Assembly (NCBI GenBank): GCA_035626155.1
Contig: DASPOF010000073.1
Span: 1 to 33,471 of the forward strand
Reading direction: 5' to 3'
DNA: 33,471 nucleotides
From: DASPOF01 sp035626155
GTDB lineage: Bacteria > Desulfobacterota > Binatia > Binatales > Binataceae
A program made the translations under genes and the position numbers. How positions within the stretch are numbered: position 1 is the stretch's first letter; every line of letters starts with the position of its first letter. Below are positions 7,765 to 14,560 of this stretch, in pieces. The notes beneath the pieces were generated by a model. The model did no database searches. It saw only the letters and a list, made by a program, of their open reading frames with translations, and had not been told where the DNA came from.

Positions 7765-9009
7765 TCACGCGCTGCCGCGCGCCAGCATCGCGTGCGTCGG
7801 CGCGGTGAGCGCATCGATCTCAAGACCGTACGGGCAGGCGCCGGCGCACGGCTTGGCGCTGCAACTGAGACACGCCGCCGCGTCACTCGCGAGCATCGCG
7901 TACTCGCTTCGCGCCATCCGCATGTCGCCGTAATCGAGCGCGTACATCCGGGTCCTCATGACGTCGGCGATCGGCACGCCCAGCGGACAAGCGCCCTCGC
8001 AGGCGTTGCACACGTGGCGGCAGTACGAAGTTCCATTGGCGCGCGCGTAACGCTCGAGCAGCGGGAGGTCCTCGCGCGCCGTCGCGCGCGCTCCCGATGC
8101 GCCCAGGTACTCGTCGATCAGCTCCCGGCTGGTCATCGACACGATTAGCGCATCGACGTTGGGGTTCGAGAGCACCCATCGAAACGCAGCCTGGGCGAAT
8201 GTCGCGCCGCCATGCTCGTAGGGCCGCATGTCGTTGAGCCGCGCGCCCATCAGCGTCTTCATCACGACCACGCCGACGCCTTTGTGCTTCGCCTTTTCCA
8301 ACACGCGCGGAAGATCGGGCTGGCGCGCGACGAAATCGAAGCCGGTGAAGAATCGCGAGTAAAAATGGGGAGCCTGCCCGAAATTGTAGGCGCACAGAAT
8401 GACATCGACGAGATGGCTGTCGAGCGCGTAATCCAGGCACTCGATCAAGTGTCCGGCATGACCGGACATGCCGGCGAAGCGGATTTTGCCCTGCTTCTTC
8501 GCCTGCGCGGCGAACTCGCCCCACTCCGCGTTCTGGAGCCGGTCCAGATTGTTCACCGCGTGGTTGAAATACACATCGACGTGATCGGTCTTGAGGCGGC
8601 CGAGGCTTCCCTCCAGCGCCTGCATCATCGATTCCTTGCGCTCGCCGGCATCCACGAGCTTCTTCGAAGTCAGGAACACCTTGTCGCGCCTGCCCGCAAG
8701 CGCATTTCCGATCGTGGTTTCGGACTCGCCTCCCATGTAACTCTCGGCGGTATCGAAGTAGTTGATCCCCGCATCGAAGGCATGCTGGACGAGCCCTTCC
8801 TGGCCCGCGCGCAACCTGCTTGCGCCGAATGAGATGTCGGAGATCTTCATCGCGGTGCTGCCCAGCGCCGCATAGCGGCGGACCTGTGGGGAAAGCGGGG
8901 TTGGCGAGGCGCCCGCAATCGGGAGCAAGCCGACTGCGAGGCTTGCGAGCGCTCCGCTTTTGATGAATTCGCGGCGGCCAAGGATTCGTGCGCGCCGGGA
9001 ATTTTTCAT
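7765..9009 (-). CDS. Tat-exported aldo/keto reductase with C-terminal 2x[4Fe-4S] ferredoxin domain
   Basis: A 414-residue protein. The N-terminus has a twin-arginine signal (GRREFIKSGALASLAVGLLP), which predicts folded export to the periplasm. The aldo/keto reductase barrel follows, with the catalytic set visible: Asp and Tyr in NYFDTAESY, Lys in FLTSKK, His in VYFNHAVN. The C-terminus carries two cysteine clusters, CRHVCNACEGACP and CLSCSAKPCAGACP, enough ligands for two [4Fe-4S] clusters. This is the YgjR/MocA-like 'aldo/keto reductase with 4Fe-4S domain' class. ATG at 9009 is chosen with GGAGGGG upstream; a TTG two codons earlier is the alternative. The gene stands alone and converges on the small sigma-54-linked gene. 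The substrate is unknown; export together with an NAD(P)-type fold is unusual and may mean that the Fe-S clusters supply electrons. Confidence 0.9.
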   Translation of the reverse strand: MKNSRRARILGRREFIKSGALASLAVGLLPIAGASPTPLSPQVRRYAALGSTAMKISDISFGASRLRAGQEGLVQHAFDAGINYFDTAESYMGGESETTIGNALAGRRDKVFLTSKKLVDAGERKESMMQALEGSLGRLKTDHVDVYFNHAVNNLDRLQNAEWGEFAAQAKKQGKIRFAGMSGHAGHLIECLDYALDSHLVDVILCAYNFGQAPHFYSRFFTGFDFVARQPDLPRVLEKAKHKGVGVVVMKTLMGARLNDMRPYEHGGATFAQAAFRWVLSNPNVDALIVSMTSRELIDEYLGASGARATAREDLPLLERYARANGTSYCRHVCNACEGACPLGVPIADVMRTRMYALDYGDMRMARSEYAMLASDAAACLSCSAKPCAGACPYGLEIDALTAPTHAMLARGSA

Positions 9010-9487
9010 CGGCAAACCCCTCCGTCAAAAATTGCCGCTCAAGCCGCGCATAAGCCGGGCATCGAAGCTTAGCCAACAATTCTAATCTTTTAGCGTTCGA
9101 ACTCCAGACATCGATTCGCGGCGAGTTCGCCCGGCTTCATCGCGCGCGCGGGAGCAAACGACCGGGCGGCGTCCGCGTGCTGCGCGGGCTTGCAATGGTG
9201 CAATCCGACGCGCCGAGGGCGCGAGGTGTGTGAAGTTTGAACACTCGATGACGCATCGAGCGGTGCGCGCAGGTGATCGCGGGAAATCCGGGTTGCGGCG
9301 CTGACACAGATTCGGACGGATTTGTCTCAAAACCAAGCCCGGATTGATACAATTTGTAGATACATATGCGGTTGTTCGCGGCACAGAACTCGCTCTGTGA
9401 TCGATGGCGGCGCATCGATGCTACTTCTTGTAGCGTCGCGACGGTGCCGCGCGGTGCCGGCCCAATGCGGCCGTCCCAAGCGGGTGA
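9010..9487. other. 478-base divergent intergenic region with AT-rich promoter-like patch
   Basis: No gene is visible here. An AT-rich patch stands out at 9340-9368 and contains TTGATA (9344-9349) and a TACAAT (9348-9353), a plausible -10 element without a good -35 at standard spacing. Downstream of it, 9382-9473 is a run of four short hairpins (listed separately), after which the secreted beta-helix gene begins. The left third, next to the reductase gene, shows GC-rich filler without clear signals. Confidence 0.4.
9382..9473 (+). promoter_or_regulatory. Structured leader of four consecutive hairpins
   Basis: Four perfect short inverted repeats follow each other with little or no gap: CACAGA/TCTGTG (9382-9399), ATCGATG/CATCGAT (9400-9419), GCTAC/GTAGC (9420-9434) and CGGCC/GGCCG (9458-9473). 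The first three are directly adjacent. They lie between the AT-rich promoter-like patch and the start codon at 9488, so they would be in the mRNA leader of the beta-helix gene. I do not recognise a known riboswitch class. Confidence 0.45.
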
Positions 9488-12262
9488 ATGGGCGTGCGGG
9501 CCAAGGGCTATGTCGTCGCGGTTTTCGCCGCAATCTTCGCGGCGCCTCTCCTGCTCGCGGCCGCATCCGCCTCCGAACTGTCCCAGCCTGCGCCCGCGGC
9601 GCTCAAGGTCTCGCCCAACGGTGAGGTCTCTGCGGCCGAGGTCATCGATCTCGGAGCCGTGATCAAGCGCAAGTCCGCCAGAGTCGTCCTCTTCAACCGC
9701 AAGACGCGATCCCAGAATCAGACCATCAACATCGCGGCGATTCTTTCCTCGACCGGCGAGTTCGTCCCGGGCAATTCCTGTCTGGGGCCATTGATGCCGG
9801 GGGCGCGATGCGTGCTCGAAGTCGCGTTCAGCGCCGACCCGCAGGGATCGCATGAGGGCACGCTCACGATTGTGAGCGATGCGACCAACTCGATGGTTGC
9901 AGTTCCGCTCGTCGGCCGGGTCGAGTACACGCGCCACCACAAATACGATCCTCCGACGCCGACGCAGACCGCGAGCGCGACCCCGACGCCAACATCGACG
10001 GCGACCGCCACTCAGACTCCAACCGACACCCCGACGGTCACTCCGACTGAGACGCCGACCGATCCCGCGAGCGCGACGGCGACGCCGACTCCAACGGACA
10101 CTGCAACCGCGACCGCAACGCCGACCGTCACTGCGACTCCGACTGACACGCCGACGGTCACTCCGACTGTGACGGCCACTTCGACCGCTACCGCGACTCA
10201 GACCCCGACGCCCACTGCGACGCCAACCGATCCTGCAAGCGCGACCGCGACGCCAACCGTCACTGCGACTCCGACTGACACGCCGACGGTCACTCCGACC
10301 GCGACCGCAACGCCGACGGTCACCGCGACTCCAACCATGACGCCCACGTCGACCGCGTCTGCGACTCAGACCCCAACCGTGACTGCGACCCAAACGGCCA
10401 CGGCGACACCGACCGCGACCGCAACCGCAACTCAAACAACGACCGCTACCGCAACCGCGACGCCCACCGCCACCGCAACTCAGACGCCGACCGCAACCCC
10501 CACTCCAACTGCGACTGCCACCTCTGTGCCAACTGTGACCGCGACTCAGACGCCTACACCTACGCACACCGCGAGCCCGGTCGGCACGCCGACGCCGATA
10601 CCGGGAATCGCGGGCAATGGCGTGACCGATGATTCCGCGGCGCTGCAGGCGGCGCTGAACAAGGCGGCAGGCGGCACGGTCAATCTGGGCGACTACAGCG
10701 AGATGCTGCTTGCGAAACAGGTAACCATCCCGGCCGGAACGACGCTGGTGCTTGGAACGATCGACATCACGATCGCGGCGCCGACCGGGTTCGTGCTCGC
10801 CAACGGAGCCACGCTCACCGGCGCGGGACCCGGCGTATCGGTGATCGAGTTCGCCAATGGCGTCGCGGCCGCGGACACACCGATGATCACCAACAGCAGT
10901 GGCGCCTCGGTGAGCATCAGCAACATCACTTTCGATGGCAACCGGGCCAATAACCTGCCGTCGTCCGTGGACGGGATTTACCTGTACGGCACATCGAACT
11001 CGTCGCTTGGCAATCTCGACGTTCAGAGCTTTACCGGCAACGGAATCGATCTCGTCGATCCGCTCACCGGCAACTCGATCAGCTCTAACTCCATTTCCGA
11101 TTGCGGCGAAGACGGGGTGGACGGCGGGCACGCGATCAACGTGTTCCGCGAGGCCACCGGCACCACCGACGGCCTTACCATCGAGAACAACACGATCGAC
11201 ACCACCTCGACGGCCTCATCCGGCGCCGAGGGCATCAAGACTGCGGTCAGCGCCAATGCCGCGAGCGCCGGGATCCAGGACGTGTACGAGGAGAACAACA
11301 CGATCACGCTCGGCGCGAGCGCGAGCGGAACCTGGGGGATCGAGAACTGGACCGCCTCCAGCGCAACCTTCATGGACGGCTTCCAGATCACCGGCAACTC
11401 GATTACCGGCGCAGGCGGGATTGCCGGCGCAGCCGGCAACGCGAGCGGCGGAATCTCGCTCGGCGGTCAGGATGGCGGTGGCACGCTCGGGACTGAAGTC
11501 GCCAACAACAACCTGCAGTACCTGGGCTTCCTCGGAATCGAGGACACCTGGCAGAACGTTCAAGTGTCGGGCAACGTGCTCAGCTTCACCAATTACTCGG
11601 CGATCGACGGGCAGAACTGGACTACTCCGTTCGATGGCGGCTCGACCTGGAGCAGCAATCAGTTCCTCAACGGGCTTGGGGCGTATCGCGACCTGATGGT
11701 CATCGGCACCACGGCATCGATGTCGAATATCTCGATTACGGGAAACACTTTCACGAGTCCGGCCGGCGACGGCATCGATGTAATCGACAACTCTTCCACC
11801 AGCCAGACCATCAGCGTCAGCATCACGAACAACACCGTGCAGATGGGCCGCTCGGTCGATGACGCCCAGATGCAGTCGGGAAGCGCGACACTGGTTTCGG
11901 CCTCGGCGGCCTTCACCCCTTATGATTCCGGCCGCTGGGTGCAGGTGGACGGCGCAGGAGCCGGTTCAAGCCTGATGACGCAAATCGCGTCGGTCACCAG
12001 CGCGACCACCGTTACACTTGCCTCCCCGGCCGAGACCACTGTCGTGGGAGCCACGGCGGTTATCGCGCAAACCAACGCCAGCGATGGCATCAAGCTCACC
12101 AATAGCGGGGTGGAATCAAGCCAGGTCGACGGGAATCAGGTCTTCGACATACTCGGTTCCACTTGCGACGCCGGGTGGGGAATCCAGGTCGTAAACGGCG
12201 CGGCAGCGACCCTCAGCAACAACACCTACACCGGCGTGAATTGCTGGTACCAGGTGCAGTAA
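9488..12262 (+). CDS. Secreted right-handed beta-helix protein with Ig-like domain and Thr/Pro-rich stalk
   Basis: A 924-residue exported protein. The signal peptide is YVVAVFAAIFAAPLLLAAASASE. Residues about 35-150 form a choice-of-anchor/Ig-like domain (GPLMPGARCVLEVAFSADPQGSHEGTLTI). Residues about 155-372 are a Thr/Pro/Ala repeat that looks like a flexible, probably O-glycosylatable stalk. The rest is a parallel beta-helix of the pectate-lyase-like superfamily, opening with GNGVTDDSAALQAALNKAAGG and continuing with repeated N-x-I/V ladder turns (SISNITFDGN, LTIENNTID, MSNISITGNTF). The start is ATG 9488; GTG 9494 is an alternative. The fold suits polysaccharide binding or cleavage, which matches the export locus downstream, but I cannot identify catalytic residues. 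Function as a glycan-acting or adhesive surface protein is inference. Confidence 0.88.
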   Translation: MGVRAKGYVVAVFAAIFAAPLLLAAASASELSQPAPAALKVSPNGEVSAAEVIDLGAVIKRKSARVVLFNRKTRSQNQTINIAAILSSTGEFVPGNSCLGPLMPGARCVLEVAFSADPQGSHEGTLTIVSDATNSMVAVPLVGRVEYTRHHKYDPPTPTQTASATPTPTSTATATQTPTDTPTVTPTETPTDPASATATPTPTDTATATATPTVTATPTDTPTVTPTVTATSTATATQTPTPTATPTDPASATATPTVTATPTDTPTVTPTATATPTVTATPTMTPTSTASATQTPTVTATQTATATPTATATATQTTTATATATPTATATQTPTATPTPTATATSVPTVTATQTPTPTHTASPVGTPTPIPGIAGNGVTDDSAALQAALNKAAGGTVNLGDYSEMLLAKQVTIPAGTTLVLGTIDITIAAPTGFVLANGATLTGAGPGVSVIEFANGVAAADTPMITNSSGASVSISNITFDGNRANNLPSSVDGIYLYGTSNSSLGNLDVQSFTGNGIDLVDPLTGNSISSNSISDCGEDGVDGGHAINVFREATGTTDGLTIENNTIDTTSTASSGAEGIKTAVSANAASAGIQDVYEENNTITLGASASGTWGIENWTASSATFMDGFQITGNSITGAGGIAGAAGNASGGISLGGQDGGGTLGTEVANNNLQYLGFLGIEDTWQNVQVSGNVLSFTNYSAIDGQNWTTPFDGGSTWSSNQFLNGLGAYRDLMVIGTTASMSNISITGNTFTSPAGDGIDVIDNSSTSQTISVSITNNTVQMGRSVDDAQMQSGSATLVSASAAFTPYDSGRWVQVDGAGAGSSLMTQIASVTSATTVTLASPAETTVVGATAVIAQTNASDGIKLTNSGVESSQVDGNQVFDILGSTCDAGWGIQVVNGAAATLSNNTYTGVNCWYQVQ
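9951..10605 (+). repeat. Thr/Pro/Ala coding repeat with exact 44-bp direct duplication
   Basis: This tract of ACN-CCN-GCN codons encodes the stalk of the secreted protein. Inside it, a 44-bp stretch at 10124-10167 recurs exactly at 10256-10299, 132 bases (44 codons) later, and the sequences before each copy share a PTDPASATATPT-encoding block. The repeat stays in frame throughout, so it expands by whole codons, most likely through slippage or unequal crossing-over. Confidence 0.85.
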
Positions 12263-12319
12263 CGGCGCGATCGCCGGATGTCGGGCGCGAGCGCGGAGAT
12301 TGAAAAGCCCGCGCCGTTA
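12260..12319. terminator. Ten-bp perfect inverted repeat overlapping the beta-helix stop codon
   Basis: TAACGGCGCG (12260-12269, including the TAA stop) is exactly complementary to CGCGCCGTTA (12310-12319), with a 40-base loop that itself contains GCGATCGC. There is no T-tract directly after the right arm. It could act as a factor-dependent terminator or an mRNA 3'-end stabiliser. Confidence 0.35.
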
Positions 12320-12338
12320 GTCCGGCTCTACAGATTGT

Positions 12339-12344
12339 TATAAT
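12339..12344 (+). promoter_or_regulatory. Possible -10 element (TATAAT) upstream of the lipoprotein gene
   Basis: A consensus TATAAT lies in an AT-rich island, about 130 bases before the lipoprotein start. Only a poor -35 (TTAGTC, 12317-12322, 16-base spacing) is present. It is reported because such a perfect hexamer is rare in this GC-rich window. Confidence 0.3.
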
Positions 12345-12470
12345 TCTTTGCCATGATGTGGCATTCGGGCGCGGCCGCCGGCTGAGCCGGCTACGACGGC
12401 GCACTCTCCGCAGGCATCGCTATTGGCGGGTTTTCTGGTACTGTTTCGCTCAGCCGAGGGCAGAGGGACC

Positions 12471-13322
12471 ATGGGGGAGAGGGGCCCGAAGCTTGCGCAC
12501 AGTGGTCGCGATCCAGGCCGCGCGCATCACCGAATGCGGCGCGTACGCAGCGGTCTGCCGGCGTCCCCGCTGGTTGCGGCTCTTGGCCGCGCCGCGATCG
12601 CGTTCATTCCAGTCCTTGCAGTCGCGGCCGGATGCACGAGCATGGGATTCGACCGTTCCGCCCTGCGCGATAGCATCGACTTCGGACCACCCGAGCACGT
12701 CCGGCTGTGCGTGTACCTCGATGATGGCCTTGCGCCGTCGGACGCCACCTCACTGATCGACACCTGGAGCGGCCAGGCGAGAATCTTCAAGCTGTACGTC
12801 GAGCCGGTCTCGTTTCAGCACATGAGCCGCGCGGCCTTCTTCAACTCCGGAATCCTCGAGCAGGTAAACAGCATTCCGCTCGGCCCGTCATGCGATCGCA
12901 TGATCTATTTCGTGAATCGCAACGCGGGCGATGTCGCATACGGCCTGGCCTCCATCGGCCTGGGACTGCCGGAAGTGCTTGGCGAGGTGGATGACCCGAC
13001 CTTGACCCACGGCTATGTGGTTGCGCGGCGAGCGACGGTGACTCAACTGCTGATGTCGCCGTCAGACGTGACGGAGCACGAACTCTTCCATTTGCTGGGG
13101 TGCCCGGACCATTTCAACATGCCGGGCTGTTACGAGCGGATTCACAATCTCAAGCTGGCCGAAGAAAAGCTCAAGCAGGACGGCTACTTCAAAAAGGTTG
13201 GTGAGGCGCCGTTTTACCCGACCTTTGCCTCACATACCGAATCGATGCTGCTGTCGCGCGCCCAGGTCAACCGCTATTCGAGGATGGAAAGCGGCCCTGG
13301 CTCCGCAGCGCTGGTGCCCTGA
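12471..13322 (+). CDS. Putative lipoprotein with metzincin-like HExxHxxGxxD motif
   Basis: About 283 residues. A hydrophobic stretch (AAIAFIPVLAVAAGC) ends in a lipobox-like Cys (codon 12633-12635), predicting membrane anchoring. The body contains EHELFHLLGCPDH (motif codons 13077-13112), which fits the zinc-metalloprotease HExxHxxGxxD/H pattern of metzincins: two His ligands, the catalytic Glu, a Gly turn and a third ligand that would be Asp or the following His. FNMPGC follows closely, recalling the short Cys/Met region of archaemetzincins. I do not recognise the rest. ATG 12471 has GAGGG boxes upstream at 12455 and 12463. ATG 12534 would give a more normal signal-peptide length but lacks a ribosome site. 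The gene lies between two secreted-protein genes and upstream of the polysaccharide exporter. Protease activity is inferred from the motif only. Confidence 0.78.
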   Translation: MGERGPKLAHSGRDPGRAHHRMRRVRSGLPASPLVAALGRAAIAFIPVLAVAAGCTSMGFDRSALRDSIDFGPPEHVRLCVYLDDGLAPSDATSLIDTWSGQARIFKLYVEPVSFQHMSRAAFFNSGILEQVNSIPLGPSCDRMIYFVNRNAGDVAYGLASIGLGLPEVLGEVDDPTLTHGYVVARRATVTQLLMSPSDVTEHELFHLLGCPDHFNMPGCYERIHNLKLAEEKLKQDGYFKKVGEAPFYPTFASHTESMLLSRAQVNRYSRMESGPGSAALVP

Positions 13323-13871
13323 CCGTTCCGCTCCCCTTCGTAACCGCGCGAGTCGAGACCGCGGCGATCTGCGGTCTCGGCGATCACGTGCCGGTACGTC
13401 GCGCGGATGCGCCGGCGTGCTCAAGGGGTGAACCGGCCGCGGCTCGCGCCCGTTTACACTATGCCGCAAGCGCGCTTAAATATCGGATGTTCTCCACCGC
13501 CGACCCAGATGAACTGCACGCACCTAAAGCTCGCTGATGACGGGCAAGAGAAAGTTAGGCTTGCTAATTAATGACCAATCGGCATGGAAGTCATAGCTGC
13601 AATTAGCTGAAAAAGACGTTTGACTGGTTATTTTTTTCCTGTTAGACCATATAGCGCTTAGACCGCGCGAAGCATAGTACAGCTTCCTAGGTGAAGCGAT
13701 ACTTTGCGGTTCTGACGGATCATTGGCTGAGGATGAGGAGGATGGGGACGTTGGCGGCGAGCCAAGGTGATGGACACGTGTGCCGAAACGCTACCGCGTC
13801 GGGATGGCGGACGCATGTTCGGAGCCTGGGTTGATTCTCGCGAAGAAGCTTGAAGAAGTGGAACCAGTAAG
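13323..13871. other. 549-base intergenic region with AT-rich island and small hairpins
   Basis: No gene is supported here. A dyad GAGACCGC/GCGGTCTC (13355-13378, extendable to 9 bp, 8-base loop) just after the lipoprotein gene may end its transcript, though no T-tract follows. An AT-rich island at about 13540-13660 contains TTGACT (13620-13625) and TATAGC (13650-13655), too far apart for a standard pair. Further down are GCTTC/GAAGC (13682-13697) and TTGGC/GCCAA (13751-13765) stems in what would be the leader of the next gene. Confidence 0.4.
13354..13379. terminator. Nine-bp inverted repeat after the lipoprotein gene
   Basis: CGAGACCGC and GCGGTCTCG form a perfect stem with an 8-base loop 32 bases past the stop codon. 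The position fits a terminator; the missing T-tract argues against an intrinsic one. Confidence 0.35.
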
Positions 13872-14381
13872 ATGAGCAAGGTAAGAAGAGCCTCCAGTTC
13901 CTTGATCGCAGCGATCCTGATTCTGGCCGGTGCATCGACGGCCTTTTGTTCGAACGTCGTCGGCATCGTTCAGGACCAGGATCACAATTTCGTGAACGGC
14001 GCATACGTGATCGTGACCGATTCCACCGGGAAGAAGGCCGGGGAAGGAAGGACCGATATCTACGGCCGTTACTGCATCTCGGCCGTAACTCCGGGAAAAT
14101 ACACCTTCACTTTCGACCCGGCCAGCACCGGCTTGCAGGGCGGGTCGGCGGTGGCCCAGGTGGACATCGAGGGCCTCACGGTCGACTGGTTTACGGCAAA
14201 GACGACCAACGCGCTTGCGTCCAGCAACCTCGGCGTGGCATCCGCGGCGACGGCGACATGCGGGGGCTACTGGTGGCCCGCAGCGGCCGCCGGAGTCGGA
14301 CTGGCTGGGATCGGTGGGATCATCGGCGGAGTCCTCGGGGGCGAGAGCGGCGGCGGTACCAGCGCGACCTCGTCGAAGTAG
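13872..14381 (+). CDS. Small secreted protein with carboxypeptidase-regulatory-like (Ig-type) fold
   Basis: 169 residues with a signal peptide (LIAAILILAGASTAFC, cleavage probably near Ser27). Residues about 28-90 look like a CarboxypepD_reg/SdrD-B-like beta-sandwich: NVVGIVQDQDHNFVNGAYVIVTD, then TDIYGRYCISAVTPGKYTFTFDP. The C-terminus is hydrophobic and Gly-rich (AAAAGVGLAGIGGIIGGVLGG), like a glycine-zipper membrane helix, and ends with a Ser/Thr/Gly tail. ATG 13872 is used; the ribosome site is weak (AGTAAG). It sits 179 bases before the Wza-type gene, so a role as an envelope accessory to polysaccharide export is possible, but no enzymatic residues are visible. Confidence 0.8.
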   Translation: MSKVRRASSSLIAAILILAGASTAFCSNVVGIVQDQDHNFVNGAYVIVTDSTGKKAGEGRTDIYGRYCISAVTPGKYTFTFDPASTGLQGGSAVAQVDIEGLTVDWFTAKTTNALASSNLGVASAATATCGGYWWPAAAAGVGLAGIGGIIGGVLGGESGGGTSATSSK

Positions 14382-14530
14382 GGCAGCGCAGCGCCGGTTG
14401 CGCGGCGAAGTCCGGCTCAAGCCAGGGGGCGGACGTTCGGGAGGCCGCGCGATGCTATGCTCGGGGTCCGACAATCGAAAATCCGCAGCGCCGATATCCC
14501 CAAACACACACGGCGACTACAATCCGCATT

Positions 14531-14552
14531 TTTGGCATCGGATGCCAAAGGA
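14531..14552 (+). promoter_or_regulatory. Hairpin overlapping the ribosome site of the Wza-type gene
   Basis: TTTGGCAT (14531-14538) and ATGCCAAA (14542-14549) form a perfect 8-bp stem with a CGG loop, extendable by two T-G wobbles. The right arm runs into AAAGGA (14547-14552), the ribosome site eight bases before GTG 14561. As RNA it would hide the ribosome site; as DNA it is a compact dyad suited to a repressor. A TACAAT (14518-14523) just upstream could be a -10 element. Confidence 0.5.
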
Positions 14553-14560
14553 CGCCTATC

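Noticed and set aside
9951..10605. CRISPR-like repeat array
   Set aside because: The repetition follows codon structure within one reading frame and has no uniform repeat-spacer pattern.
9137..11131. Long Arg/Gly/Ser-rich open frame on the minus strand
   Set aside because: It is the antisense of the Thr/Pro codon tract; the composition is monotonous and no domain, ribosome site or signal is present.
14531..14549. Possible sigma-54 promoter (TGGCAT...GCC) upstream of the Wza-type gene
   Set aside because: Only eight bases separate GG and GC instead of ten, and the bases are explained by the hairpin.
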